Part shown: in pieces, positions 1-11,382 of the stretch
Position numbering within the stretch: position 1 is the stretch's first letter
Layout of the letters: every line of letters starts with the position of its first letter
Source: Diadema setosum
Lineage: Eukaryota; Echinodermata; Echinoidea; Diadematoida; Diadematidae
Reading direction: 5' to 3'
Length of the DNA: 64,000 bases
NCBI RefSeq assembly: GCF_964275005.1
Contig: NC_092686.1
Coordinates: 41,279,833 to 41,343,832, forward strand
Position numbers and translations under genes: made by a program
The notes under the pieces: model-generated
Told to the model about the DNA's origin: nothing
Database searches by the model: none
The model's input: only the letters and a program-made list of their open reading frames with translations

Positions 1-244
1 TACATACACATGTACTGATGTAGCCCATTGTAGTACCACATGTAGTAATGTGTATACTGCAACCTTTTCATTGTTACATTTGGGGATGTTTCAGGATGTT
101 GAAATGTCTGAAGGTAAGCTTTGGAAGGAAATTTGATGCAATGTATGTTAATCATATTGGAAGTAATATGTAATTCATGTGTGTTTGGGTAGGAGTTCTC
201 AAGGAGTTGGGAATCCCCCTTTCTTCCCGTAATTATTATAAAAA

Positions 245-319
245 AAAATCACGGCGAGATTGCGTCCGGATAATAGAGAGATCCGGATAAAGGGAGGCCG
301 GATAATAGAGGTTCAACTG
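245..319. mobile_element. Pogo/Tigger-like MITE, one end only
   Basis: On the minus strand this segment starts CAGTTGAACCTCTATTATCC next to a TA dinucleotide and continues with repeated TCCGGAT words (tccggataa three times). CAGT...-starting termini with repeated CCGGAT and a TA target are typical of pogo/Tigger elements. Only one end was identified. It lies in the intron upstream of the first STRIP exon visible here. Confidence 0.45.
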
Positions 320-542
320 TATCTCAGATTTTCATGTGGATTAGAGATTACAATTCATTATGATCAAATGTATCAAGGAAAATTCATTTGAATTTGAATG
401 ACAGCATACTGAGTTGTCCTGTTCTTCCTTTCCTTTCCACACCTGATTACCCTGTAGAGATAATGACACCTATCATGTTCAATCTCAAGGACCTCTTCAA
501 TAGTGGCTTATGTTTGTACATGTGACATTCTCGCCCCACCAG

Positions 543-640
543 ATCTCTCTGCTGAAGATTCTTCTGGCTGCCGCGCCGACCTCCAAGGCCAAGACGGAAT
601 CCATCAACATACTGGCGGACGTCCTTCCAGAAGAAATGCC
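543..640 (+). CDS. STRIP exon a
   Basis: Follows acceptor ccccaccag and ends before donor gtatgt. It is read from its first base as ISLLKILLAAAPTSKAK and on to LPEEMP; the last two bases (cc) make Pro with the first base of the next exon. The preceding acceptor lacks a strong polypyrimidine tract but the protein match fixes it. Confidence 0.88.
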
Positions 641-3600
641 GTATGTGGCGTGCCTGTGTTTGTCGAGTCTTGCTCCTGTGTGGTGGTTTCAAGTGGGGGA
701 AAAAAATAGTGCTACTCTGTTTAATAACCCAAACAATCTCAGTCTGTGTTGAAATTCAGGGAATGGTAAAGGGGCATGTGATAATTTTTCACTTAAGTCT
801 TACCTCAATTGTTTATTTGGGAAGTTTGGGGGGAGGGGGAGGGCAGTAAAAAGTGTAAGAAAACACAAAACATTACATTTAGTTTTGGCCACAGCTTACT
901 GGCTACCCTGGTATTTTATCTGAAGTTAATCTTTTTTTTTTTTCAGAATATACTGATTTTAACACGTTGCTTTTTAGATAATGCATATTACAAGGACTCA
1001 TGGCAGCCATTGTGTGTGTAATAAGACTGGTTTACCATGTCAGTGTGGTTTCAAACAAGATTGTGCTGTACCATGTGATGTTCGTTCCGAGATTGATATG
1101 CCTAAAAATATCTGATATCTATGCTTTTGCTAAATCATGTACTCCATGTGTCTCTAGGCCATGTGTTTTCATGTGCATATTTCATTCTATATCAACTGGT
1201 ATCAATATAATGAGCTCGTTTGCGTATGTAGGTCTAGTCGATACGCACGTTGCAGAGTGATTGCTTCATTTATTAATTCATTTCCCCAAAATTGTTTTTT
1301 GTACCCAGATGGAAAAAAATATGGAAGGCAACTGTTTTTCTCCTCTATATGTTGTCGTCAAATGTTTACAGTCAGAAAAATTAGGGATATGCAAGATCCA
1401 GTTAACGTTATAACTGAGCACAAAGATTACTCGCATGAGCATCACCTCTTTTTACATCAGTGATTTGTACGTGAGGCTATGTGAAACTCGCATATTTCTA
1501 TGAGAATAGGATCACTTTGAATGTCATTTTGTTCTGTTTTATTTGCACAGTATCACTGTTCTGCAGAGCATGAAGCTGGGAGTGGATGTGAACAGACACA
1601 AAGAGATCATCGTCAAAGCCATCTCAGCTCTTCTTTTGCTTCTTCTCAAACACTTCAAACTCAACCACGTCTACCAGGTAAGCACTGCACTTTCACATAC
1701 ACAAGTCAAATCTGTCTACAGAAATGCTCGAGAGAAACACAAAATTTAATCGCTATAGACAATTGTTCACTATTGACCAAGTGGTCATTGTAGACATGTC
1801 CAATGTGGTAGCGATTAGGGTAGATATTTTCCACTTTCCATGTGCTTACACGCATGTACACCACGATGCTACTGCTTATACAATGATATACATTGTGGTA
1901 CTACATATTCGTGTAAATATATATCATATATATGCACACAAACATATATATATGGGCCGTGACGCGAGAAAAGGGCCCTTAGAGCTGTCGCGCACAAACG
2001 CCATAAAACGGTGCGGAAGTTTGACAAAGCGATACGTACAAAAAAGATTTACTAAACTAGCTGTGACCGGATGCATAGGAGGATCAAAAAGTGGCAGTAC
2101 ATGTATTTGGGCAAAGCATGCTCTTTTTTTTTTTTAATTTCATGATTGGGGCCCTTAGGAGTGGAATTTCAGAAAACAGTTCGCATATCTAAATTTGTCA
2201 GAATTCATTCTACAATTTGGTGGTGAAAACTCAATTTTGGTATTTTATGCCCTAAGAGCCCTTTTCTTGCGTCACGGCCCATATGTCTATATGACATGTA
2301 GGGTAAAGTAATTTGTGTCAATTAATCACCCTCCCCCTTCAAATTATTGCTGGAGGCCTTAGCTGTAGACAAGTTTCAGCAGCATTTGTTAGTCACAATG
2401 GCCAACAGAGCTGTAGTAACCTAGTTGCTCTGCTGCAGCGCACCACCTGGCGGTCACTGTGCACAGTGATGGTTAGTCATCCACCGAAAACAATTCTGTG
2501 GATACTGGTTGCATTGGATAGGTGGTCATTATGCACAGTTTCTTAACCACGTATTTTCTTTTCTGACGCGATTGTTACGGACTGGTGGTTGTTGATAGAC
2601 TGACGGTTGTCAGAGCAGATTTGAGTGTATAATAGACAGTATTCTACATGTACCATAAGTTAAGTGCAGAGAAAGCATATGTGACCCGCGACAACGGTTT
2701 CAGGCAAAAGTCGCAAGAGCAAATTCCCTCCTAGGCGGGGTACAAAGATTTTGACCATTATTTTTGTCGATTTAGGTTTTTTGCAGAAATCGAATCTTTG
2801 ATATATTTTCTACATCTACACTAAATTTCATGGCATAAGACTAAGTTTTTCCTATCGAAAATGGAATTTTAAGCACCCTATGTTGGATCGCACTCGTCAG
2901 TTTCGAGCTTCTTTCGAACGCCGCGCCAATATCCCCAGCGTTGCTACGGCGAAGGGTCTCGCGTGCGATTGGCCGGTGCGTCGCATACATTTACATAATT
3001 CGGCTTTCGGAGACACCAGTTGCAGCGTTTGGGGAATGCTTTGTCCACGCGTGCACGATTACATGCTCCATTGTTCTTGCTATAGTGGTTTATATACGCT
3101 CGCTCTGTAGTGCGTGCTCTTCGTTTGGCTTTCTATCCAAACTATTCTACCGCAATGTTCGACAACGGAAGTGAAACAAAAATTATGTAGCATGACATAA
3201 CCGTGTGAAAAGAAAACTAGATATTCTCAAATTTGTCTCCTTGTACATGTAGTAAAAATTGTGACAGCAGACTGACTCAATGGAAGGTAGATGAGAGGAA
3301 ATGAGCGGTCACATGTGACTAATTATATTCAAATACTACTCGTCAAGATCGCACCAAACTAACGAGTCGTGTTTGTTTGTTTCTTTGTTTCTTTTAATTT
3401 AATTAGCACCACCGAACAATGCAACATATGCATGTCTTGTAAAAGCAAAACAAACAGGAAGCATGACCCTTGCCAGCACTAGCAATTTTCTGCCTTCAAA
3501 AGGGTCGCCAATGATATAGACAAATCAACCACAATGAAAACGCGATTTGTAAAAGTGTGGATTCGCCACTGCTCCTGTTACATGCACACGGTCATGGCGT

Positions 3601-6600
3601 GTGGATGCCATTGCGTATTATGCGTGCACCAAATACACATGTACATGTACACCATACAGCTGTTCGTGCAATTATCGTATTCGCCACGTTGAAAGACGTA
3701 CTGTAAACAAACCCGAGCGAAACGCATTGTTTTTCGGCTCCATACGCTGAGCTCCGAGGAAGATGCCCGGGAAATTTGACTCTCTCAGTGAGCCAATCAG
3801 AAGGCGATGTGGTTGCTAGAGGCGGAGCTTAACATCGATAGGCACCATCGTACGGATGGGTGATTATCCCCTCGCATCGCCGCTCGGACATTGTCTTTGA
3901 GAAAGAGGTGAATCTTCAAAGCCTGTTTTCTCGCAATTTTGTCAGGCTAACAACTTTTATTTCTCTTTCTATGCCCACTTATGGTGCCGAAGAATACAAG
4001 TGTTTTATATCAATGCAAAGCTTAGGAAATGGGCAATGTGATTCAGTGAAAAAATGAATTTTCAAAATTCCCGACTTTTGCCTGAAACCGTTGTCGCCGG
4101 TCACATATGGCTATCTTAAAGTGTTGCTGTACATTGTTGTTGAGGTGTGCTATTTTCCTGTTTTGTTTGTTAATAAGTCATTCAAATGATTATGTCGGTA
4201 TAGATGTAAAAATCAATTTCAATCTCTCGTTAAAAGAATTAGAAAGATACATGTACCTGACAAAAGGCTGTGAGCTTGTACTGACCTCCATCAAACCAAG
4301 TCTGCATACATTGTCTATGCTGCCAATGCTTGGAGATATCATAAGATGTATTGGTGGTAGGAAATCATGTTAGGAAAACTGTGAAATAGTTTTGATGATG
4401 GCAGCAAAATGTTTTAGATATTTGAGATTGTTCCACAAATTTTTGTCCTTCCTTCTGCCAGTTTGAGTTCATGAGCCAGCATCTGGTCTTTGCCAATTGC
4501 ATACCACTTGTCTTGAAGTTCTTCAACCAGAATATCCTCTCCTATGTTGGAGCAAAGAACAGGTAAGCATTGCCATCTCCTGGTTATATTTCTGGCAACG
4601 GCAAGGAAAATAAGCCTGGAGTCACAATGTTAAGTATGCTTATCTCAGGGAAGAGCTTATTTAGGTGTGCTATCAGTTTTACCAGAAGCATAAAGTTAGT
4701 TTTCAACATTTTCAACATTATGCAGTAAATAGTATGTATCTATTTCTTCCTCAGTTTGTTGTGCCTTTATATTGTATTCCAATGTATGTAAAATTTGTTA
4801 ATTGTCTTTTTCTTTCTTCATGCTATGTTATGTACACTGACTGTCTTTGTTGAAAATGAAAATGAATGAATTGAAATGAAGGAAGTTTAATGCACTCCGT
4901 GCGTGTTGATGCGACATGTTGAATGTCATATTAAAAGCGCAAGCGAGCACTGTGGTAATAATTTTCTTTGTGGATACAAGCACTTATATACCGGTATTGC
5001 TTGATTTGCAATGAATATCAATTATATCTATGCTTTCAGGATTTAATTTGATATCAAAGCGCAAACATCATTGCGAATGTCATGCAAAGGATAATCAGAG
5101 ATTTGTACTTTAATTTCCATGATATGACATCAGAGCTGGAATATATTTCCATCTCATCTTGAAGTTATTGCTCTTATTATACGTCTATGTCTGTGTCATA
5201 TATCTAGCATACACGTGATTGACTTCCCATCGTGCGTGATTGGTGATCAGCCCGAGTTGACTGCAGAGAGTTTGGTAAGCAATCTTAACGGGATGGTATA
5301 GTTTCGGTTGAGATCGAGCTTCAGATTTTCAGCTTTTTTGTGAGATAATGAGAAACCTCTTATGAGATATTAAAGAACATATAATTCAAAGAGGAATTCA
5401 AAGTTTGATTGGTTAAAATTGGTTTGGAAATGGCTGAAATGTCCAAAACAAAGCAGTCCAAATTAAAGGTGGGACCCATCTTTTATAACCAACTTTTATT
5501 AGGGTGTTTTGTTTTACTTTGTTTATGGATATCTGGGCCATTTCAAAACCAATTTTCTTCAAATAAACTTTGAATTTTGCAACTGATTGACAAATTGCCC
5601 TACATCGATGTAAATAAGCACTGAATGATCAGTGCTTATTTACGTCGATGTAGGGCAGTTTGTCAATCAGTTGCAATGAAAACATCTCGACGGAAGAAAA
5701 TCATGAATTTGAATAACAAAGCAGTACCCGCTGCATGCTATAAGGATTAGAACCAACACTTGCTTTCGGGCGAAAGCTCGGTGGTCTAGTGGAGATGACG
5801 CCTGTCCGGTGATCAGGAGGTCGTAGGTTCGAATCCTGCTCGAGTATGTACGCCCATGATTTTTTATCATGGCTACTACTAAAACACTGATCAATTCAGT
5901 GCTTATTTACATCGATGTAGGGCAATTTGTCAATCAGTTGCAATGAAAACATCTCGACGGAAGAAAATCATGAATTTGAAAACTTTGAATTCCTCTTTAA
6001 ATAGAATAGTATGCTCTTTAACGTTTCATAAAGTGGTTTCTATTAGTATCTCACAAAAAGCTAAAAGCTGATTCCTCTTCTCAACCGATGCTGTACCATC
6101 CCTTTTTATAATGTTCTTCTAAGGGTGCGTTCGAACGCTCTAAAGCGAACCAAAGCGAACTGAACTAAAGCGTACCGTAACGTACTGTGCTAGTTTGGGA
6201 GCGTTCGAATGCTCTGTTGAGAAAGCGTACCTCTCGAGTTATTTTTAGAAAAGGTCACGCTTGTTTGTAGCAAGAAGGTCATTCACCTTGCGCTTGACCT
6301 ACTTACAGCTGTCCCGAACAAAGAGAATGATGTTTTTGCATTGTGACGTATGCGCATAATACGCGCATGCTTTACAACGAACTTTTGGTACGCTTTGGTA
6401 CGCTTTTGGAGCACATCGGGAAGTGGTCCACTTTTGGCTCGGTACAGTACGGTACGGTACACTTTAGGAGCGTTCGAACGCTCCCCTGGCGCGGTACGGT
6501 ACGGTACAGTTCACTTTAGGAGAGCGCTCGAACGCACCCAAAGTGAATGAAGATGGTATGAAATTGAATTACAGTGAGTTACATTTTCCATGTGCTTTTC

Positions 6601-8743
6601 CTTTAATCCCAACATTGTTAAGTACAGAGATGTATCAATCACAGCATGCAAGTCAGATCTTTTTCTGAATGCTCATTGTGTGTGCTGATCTCGTTCAGCC
6701 TCAGAGAATCTGGCACATCAAAGATAATGTATCATAGTAACAATGAATCTAAGGTTGTGATTGCACATACAAAAAGAGTTGTCAAATTAAGCTAATTAAG
6801 AGCCAATCACTATCTGAGAACCACATATTGATGTGCCTTCAACTGCACACTTCTTCTGCAGAGAAGAGCTTACGTGAAAATTGCATTTTATCAGAGTTCC
6901 CAGCCCATCAGGGAAATTATTTTACTTTTTTCCAGTCAGGGAAAAGTCAGGGAATTTGATAAAAATGACTGAATTAAGGGAAAAGTCAGGGAATTTTGAT
7001 TGGCCCAAAAATTGAAAGTCGTCAGTCAGACTCTGTTATATTTTATTGTGTATCAACACACATCCATTGGATGACTGGCTATGTGAAACTGGAAATGAGT
7101 TGAAATATTTATCATAGAATTTTGAGACAAAATCAGGGAAAAATCAGGTAATTTTGTATTCTTGAAATGCTGGGAACCCTGTTGAAAGTTCATGTCACAG
7201 TTGTTGTAAAGGCTCCCCCTCCCCCTTATAATTCATTTCTACAGGAGGCCGGAGACTCTCAACCATACTGCTGGAGGAACCTGTTCTCCTGCATCAACCT
7301 GCTTAGGATTCTCAACAAACTCACCAAGTGGAAACACTCCAGGACTATGGTAAGATATGAAAGATCTAAGCTTTGTGGCTCTCTCAAATCAGTTTTTCAT
7401 TTGATTTTATTCAAAGTCATCTGTTATGATGTGACTTACTAAATATCAGTGTGATGCCTATGTCAGACTTGCGAAGCAGAGTGTGCAGTGTGTAGAAAGC
7501 AGTGGAATTTAGCGTTTTGACTCTCTTTGATAAGGTGTGCATTATGTTGTCATTGTTATTCAAGTTCATAATAAGACTTTCTTGTCTTGGCTGTGTAAGT
7601 CTGTTGTAATATTGTATAATTAATATGCCAGCTTGTCCAGAGACTTACAGTCGTATTTTTATGGACTTGATGAAGACATTTGAAGCATTTTTTCTACATG
7701 AAAATATCAATATCATTTCCTGACTTTCCAGATGCTGGTAGTCTTCAAATCAGCCCCCATCTTGAAGCGGGCACTGAAGGTCAAGCAGGCCATGATGCAA
7801 CTCTACGTCCTCAAACTCTTGAAGGTGCAGACTAAGTACCTCGGGCGCCAGTGGCGGAAGAGTAACATGAAGACCATGTCGGCCATCTACCAGAAAGTTC
7901 GGCACAGGCTGAATGATGACTGGGCATATGGAAATGGTAATCAGAACCACAATATTTATCCTTGTCAGCTACTTATCCACTTCTTCTTCATGAGTCTCCA
8001 TTTATGCCAGTTAATAAAGAATCTTTGAGAAATTATTAAGCTTTTACCACTTCAGACGCTTGCTTCTGTGTGACGGTGACCATTATATATCGATAAGATT
8101 TGCATGTTATCAGCAAGACTGCATTTCATGGCAAATAGTTAAAGCAAGAATACATACAAATGATTTATGCTTTCATTCTGTGTTATGACTGCACTTCATT
8201 CATGACTAGTCTTTCTTCCATACTGAACTGAATGGCAAGGCAAGCACTTCACATTACAAACAGTCAGAGTCCTAGAGCAAAGCAGCCAGAACTCCACTGA
8301 CTACTGTCAAATACAGTTGTTCATGATGAATTTACAGTGAATAAAAATAAATCTGATTCACTGTAAGGTGTAAAACTCACGTTTTATATCAGTCACAAGA
8401 TAATTCTGCTGTCTTTTATGTTGTTAATGCTAGAAAGTTGTAAGATATGCTGTGTGCTCCACTTGCAGACATGGACGCCCGTCCCTGGGATTTCCAGGCA
8501 GAGGAGTGTGCGCTGAGGGCGTGTGTGGACCGCTTCAACTCGCGCCGCTACGAACACACCTCGTCGTCGACCCCACTCCATCCGGAGCTGGCTCCAGTGG
8601 ACAACAACCTACAGAGCGTGCTGAGCCAGAAGGTGGAGCTGAGCGAGGAGTTCAAGCGCTACTACGAGGTCTGGCTCGACCGGGAGGTCTTCTCCACCCA
8701 GATCAACTGGGACCTGCTCCTCAGGGACAAGATCTACATATGA
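543..8743 (+). CDS. STRIP1/2: STRIP (striatin-interacting protein, FAM40) C-terminal exons, 5' partial
   Basis: Seven exons join in frame: 543-640, 1551-1677, 4462-4562, 5208-5274, 7245-7349, 7732-7936 and 8469-8743 (978 nt, 325 residues plus stop). All junctions have AG acceptors and GT donors, and codon phase is kept throughout. The product reads as the C-terminal ~40% of STRIP1/STRIP2 (vertebrate proteins are ~835 aa). Recognisable blocks are LLAAAPTSKAK, INILADVLPEEMP, LQSMKLGVDVNRHKE, CWRNLFSCINLLRILNKL, YLGRQWRKSNMKTMSAIYQK and DARPWDFQAEECALRA. STRIP proteins are core scaffold subunits of the STRIPAK kinase-phosphatase complex, binding striatin/PP2A and acting in Hippo signalling, cytoskeleton and cell-shape control. 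This part corresponds to the all-helical C-terminal domain. The 5' exons lie upstream of the window. Invertebrates usually have one STRIP gene, so assignment to vertebrate STRIP1 or STRIP2 is not meaningful. Confidence 0.95.
1551..1677 (+). CDS. STRIP exon b
   Basis: Bounded by tttgcacag and gtaagc. Encodes ITVLQSMKLGVDVNRHKE, then an Ile/Leu-rich helix and KHFKLNHVYQ. Phase closes exactly at the Gln codon CAG. Confidence 0.93.
1952..2282. mobile_element. MITE with ~32-bp terminal inverted repeats in STRIP intron
   Basis: The left end atgggccgtgacgcgagaaa and right end ttcttgcgtcacggcccat are inverted copies with very few mismatches, continuing inward through the aagggc(c/t)cttag block. The element is ~330 bp, has no coding capacity, and is flanked by TA, which fits a Tc1/mariner-type target. 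Confidence 0.75.
2680..4105. mobile_element. 1.43-kb non-autonomous DNA transposon in STRIP intron
   Basis: Both ends carry a ~34-bp terminal inverted repeat starting TGTGACC(C/G)GCGACAACG and continuing GTTTCAGGCAAAAGTCG. TA dinucleotides abut both ends (2678-2679 and 4106-4107). The interior is richer in CpG than the flanks (for example 2890-3060 and 3540-3860), with no transposase frame, so it is a deletion derivative or non-autonomous element. Confidence 0.82.
4462..4562 (+). CDS. STRIP exon c
   Basis: Bounded by cttctgccag and gtaagc. Encodes FEFMSQHLVFANCIPLVLKF and then FNQNILSYVGAKN, ending two bases into a Ser codon. It is too short and too spliced to appear as a simple reading frame. 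Confidence 0.92.
5208..5274 (+). CDS. STRIP exon d
   Basis: 67-nt exon between tatctag and gtaagc. It completes Ser, then reads IHVIDFPSCVIGDQPELTAE and SL, matching the family block ISVLDYPHCVVHELPELTAE. Confidence 0.9.
5577..5981 (+). mobile_element. Nested tRNA-derived SINE-like insert
   Basis: A ~90-bp segment (cagtgcttatttac(g/a)tcga ... atcatgaatttgaa) occurs twice in direct orientation, at about 5631-5717 and 5890-5981, and an inverted copy of its first part lies at 5579-5625. Between the direct copies sits a tRNA-like sequence. It looks like a composite inserted into the middle of foldback family F. Confidence 0.55.
5772..5848 (+). repeat. tRNA-like sequence (SINE head or tRNA pseudogene)
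   Basis: Contains an A-box-like tggtctagtgg and a perfect B-box ggttcgaatcc with a 5-bp T stem (GTAGG/CCTGC). A possible anticodon arm is CCTGT-CCGGTGA-TCAGG. Position 33 is C instead of U and the acceptor stem pairs only partly, so a functional tRNA is unlikely. It is better read as the RNA polymerase III promoter part of a tRNA-derived SINE. Confidence 0.55.
6123..6539. mobile_element. Foldback MITE family G (GGGTGCGTTCGAACGCTC ends), copy 1
   Basis: Left end gggtgcgttcgaacgctc and right end gagcgctcgaacgcaccc are inverted copies. The arms hold repeated gcgttcgaa and gtacggtac words, making a strongly palindromic ~417-bp element. No coding capacity. Located in a STRIP intron; a decayed relative lies just after the STRIP stop codon. 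Confidence 0.78.
6892..7181. mobile_element. hAT-like MITE with CAGGGTTCCCAGC ends
   Basis: Left end cagagttcccagc and right end gctgggaaccctg are inverted. The interior repeats gtcagggaaa-type words in both orientations. CAGGGTTCCCAG termini are common for non-autonomous hAT elements. No clear 8-bp duplication survives. It sits shortly before STRIP exon e. Confidence 0.6.
7245..7349 (+). CDS. STRIP exon e
   Basis: Bounded by tttctacag and gtaaga. Encodes EAGDSQPYCWRNLFSCINLL and then RILNKLTKWKHSRTM; phase 0 at both ends. Confidence 0.94.
7732..7936 (+). CDS. STRIP exon f
   Basis: Bounded by actttccag and gtaatc. Encodes MLVVFKSAPILKRALKVKQA through RHRLNDDWAYGN, one of the most conserved stretches of the family. 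Ends one base into the Asp codon. The first codon ATG is internal to the protein and not a start. Confidence 0.95.
8469..8743 (+). CDS. STRIP terminal coding exon
   Basis: Begins after cacttgcag. Encodes DMDARPWDFQAEECALRACV, a variable Ser/Thr/Pro linker, then DNNLQSVLSQKVELSEEF and VWLDREVFSTQINWDLLL, ending RDKIYI-stop. The exon is GC-rich compared with its flanks. The C-terminus is 5-6 residues longer than vertebrate STRIPs, which end shortly after the WEELL motif. Confidence 0.95.
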
Positions 8744-8760
8744 CGTGGTGTCAGAACATT

Positions 8761-9188
8761 GGGTGCATCAGACGCTCCCCTAGAGCGTCCCGTACCATAA
8801 CCATGCCAGAGGAGTGCTCAAATGCTCCCAAAGTATATTATACTGTACCATACTGAGCCAAATGTGGACAACTTTCTGATGTGCTCCAGAGAAAAGCATA
8901 CTATGCTTTACTAGAAGATGGCATGAGAAGAATGCACCACATGACACGCACTACGTCACAATGCAAAGAGTTGATTATCTTCGTACGGGACTCCTGTATG
9001 TAGCGTAAGCATGCCAGATGTATGATCCGTCACTACAAAATGTGTGAACCCCTCTGACTCGAGTCCAAAGACAACTCGTGAGGTACGCTATCTCCACAGA
9101 GCACTCAAATGCTCCCAATCTGGCATAGTATGGTACAGTATGCTGTCATTTAGTTTGGTTCGGTTCGCTTTTGAGCTCTCAAACACCC
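8761..9188. mobile_element. Foldback MITE family G, decayed copy in STRIP 3' UTR
   Basis: Begins gggtgcatcagacgctcc and ends gagctctcaaacaccc, decayed forms of the ends of the 6123-6539 element. Interior words (gtaccataa, gaggagtgctcaaatgctcc, tggtacagtatg) also match family G. It starts 17 bp after the STRIP stop codon, so any STRIP transcript longer than that carries it. Confidence 0.65.
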
Positions 9189-10296
9189 CCATCGATAGAT
9201 GGTCTCAGTCGCTGGACTTTGATGGACTTGCAACCTACAATGTATATGACTGATAGTCATGAGCTACAGTGGTTCTCTTGGTGCATATCTCTTTATACTT
9301 TTTTCTTTCAATATGGGGGTCAATGGTTCTAATGTCTTTTCCTAGCTACAGGAGCAGATGGTAGTATTTATTACACAGCGTTCATATCTCAATGACTGTA
9401 CATATATTGCTGCACCCTGCTAGCCAGGGGAAAGTTACTGTTCATAGCATATTAATCGGTCGTGCATTTACTGTTGTCAAAGTTTCTGCTCAGCACATCC
9501 CATAGGTTCAGAGACTGGAATTCATAAGCTTGATTTTTTGTCCAGAGTGATGGCTTAATTCAGCTGCGTAGAAAACGTGCAGCCATATCAAAGGCAATAC
9601 ATTTCATCTCATATGCCATATACCTTGAGAGACCTGACAGAATCACCTCAAATCCAACCTCTCATGTGAAAAAGACTGTCCATGCATCGAGAGCCATTTC
9701 TTTTTTTTCTTTTTTTTTTAATGGAATGGTTGATACGTGGATTTCAGTCATGCTGTAATAGGCATGGGCTTCTGACCCGAGGAGAGGAAAATTGACTCTT
9801 CCCACCAAAACTGTTGCTTGAGGTATTTTTGTGCATGGGCAGACGACATTCATTTCAAAGTGACTGTACATCCACCGTTTGTTCGGCATTGTTTAAATTG
9901 GAATTAATCGTTTTGGAAGGAGACACAAAATATGTTCTAGGAACAGATCCGCAGCTTTAGAATATTGATTTATAAATCTATTTTAATACTTATTTCAAGA
10001 CATATTTTTGTTTGGGTTATTTTTTTTTTATTTTTTATTTTTTGAAGTGAAAGAGGGGAAGGAAGAGTTTGGATCATTTGTTACTCTGCTGCAAACTAGC
10101 CCATTGTCATTTAAAGAATATATGATGACTACTCTTTGTACAGGTGAAAGTTTATGATATATTTTGTGTCAGTAGGTAACATGTTTTGAAGATCTTGAAT
10201 GTTAACCTGATGACTTTATGTCATCATTAGTAATCATTCTCTTTAAAGTCATGAAACCCACTGACTGTCTGTACCTAACATGCTCATTTGTGAGTA

Positions 10297-10493
10297 CTGT
10301 AAAAGTGGATGTTTTTGCGCGACTAATTTTTCACACTTGGCCGGGTTAGAATAGTTTCACGTGTTTTTAATTCCGCGGAATGAAGACATCATGCACAGGA
10401 ACAAAAATATTTGCGTGCTTTTATTTTCGCGCTAGTTCTGGTAGCGCGAAATGCGTAAAAATTCCAACTCCGCAAAAATTTCCACTTTTACAG
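10297..10493. mobile_element. TA-flanked MITE (CTGTAAAAGTGGA ends)
   Basis: Terminal inverted repeats ctgtaaaagtggatgtttttg and (c)aaaaatttccacttttacag are flanked by TA on both sides (10295-10296, 10494-10495). The interior holds tttttgcgcg and tttcgcgc words. Length ~197 bp, matching Tc1/mariner-type MITEs. Confidence 0.78.
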
Positions 10494-10652
10494 TAGTGTA
10501 TACTATCAGGTCTGGTTTGGGCTTTTGTTTGGTGGTATACATCTTTACCATTTCTTCATTTTTAAAGAATATTTTGGTTCCAGAAATATAGCTATCACTC
10601 ACAGTTAAGATGGGCTTCATGGCCTGTCTGTGAGAATTCTGCAATCAGACAT

Positions 10653-10671
10653 GGTCAAGGTCAAAAGGTCA
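10653..10671 (+). promoter_or_regulatory. Candidate nuclear-receptor half-site cluster
   Basis: tggtcaaggtcaaaaggtca holds an extended half-site TCAAGGTCA followed by a second AGGTCA in direct orientation. Such sites bind NR5A/ERR-type monomers or receptor dimers. Chance occurrence is possible; function is inferred only from motif spacing. Confidence 0.35.
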
Positions 10672-11382
10672 ATTAGCTTGTCTGATAAGTACTGTACTCA
10701 CAGTATTGTGGTGTACTCTCAACAACTTTCCACAGATTTGAGCTAAGATTTCAGAACTCGCACCACAGGTACATCACCTAAAGATGCAAGTCATGTTTGA
10801 ATATTGGTTAACTAGTTCCTCCTGATATTCTCTGAGAGCCTCCACTGACCCCAAATGAGATTCTTTTTGGCAGGTTGATAGAGAACAAACAGGTTGGTGT
10901 TGATCCATTTGCACAAAAGCAGTCAAGCGCTACACGTATATCCTTTCCACATTCAACTACATGTGCTATCGAACAATGCACATTATCAATCGTGCTGGAG
11001 GTATGAATAAAGCGTGCACTGATGGACTCACAATCTCTTTTGTTCTACATGAAAGAGACACTTGAATAGGGTCAGCAAATGCAGAATTCTACTGAACTCA
11101 ACCTTGATTGCTATGTACATCTTCATACGAGTTTTATAGCAAAAATAGTGCATACTACACTGGAAAAAAAGGCAAATAATGCTGCAATACATGCAGTTTT
11201 CATACAGAAAAAAAAACCCCAGATATTGATAGAAGTAACTCCTAATCTTTCTGTCACAGCCATTTTTCTGGGCAGCATAGCACAAACAAACATGAATTTA
11301 GGCCACGAACGAAGCCACTCTTGTCCACATTTTGGGAAACTGGTATACCAGGTTTCCGTAAGGAACAGGTTGAAGTTGGACA

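Larger units (their letters stand above)
5290..6102. mobile_element. Foldback MITE family F, copy 1, with nested tRNA-SINE-like insert
   Basis: Begins gggatggtatagtttcggtt and ends with the inverted version (aaccgatgctgtaccatccc). The arms share ttcaaagtttgattgg-like and aaatggctgaaatg-like blocks. The same family occurs at 24166-24559 and 49933-50271. The centre of this copy is interrupted at about 5577-5980 by an insert with two near-identical ~88-bp segments and a tRNA-like body. Lies in a STRIP intron. Confidence 0.75.
8744..11030 (+). other. Probable STRIP 3' UTR and downstream flank
   Basis: No coding exon is supported. It starts with a decayed MITE, then single-copy-looking AT-rich DNA, another MITE at 10297-10493, and a candidate polyadenylation signal AATAAA at 11006-11011. 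How far the STRIP transcript extends cannot be told from sequence. Confidence 0.4.

Noticed and set aside
95-113. Possible 19-bp micro-exon (tttcag ... gtaagc) upstream of STRIP
   Set aside because: Splice-like ends but too short to show any STRIP residues, and its phase cannot be tested because the neighbouring upstream exon is outside the window.
8452-8856. 134-codon frame overlapping the STRIP last exon
   Set aside because: Out-of-frame shadow of a GC-rich coding exon.
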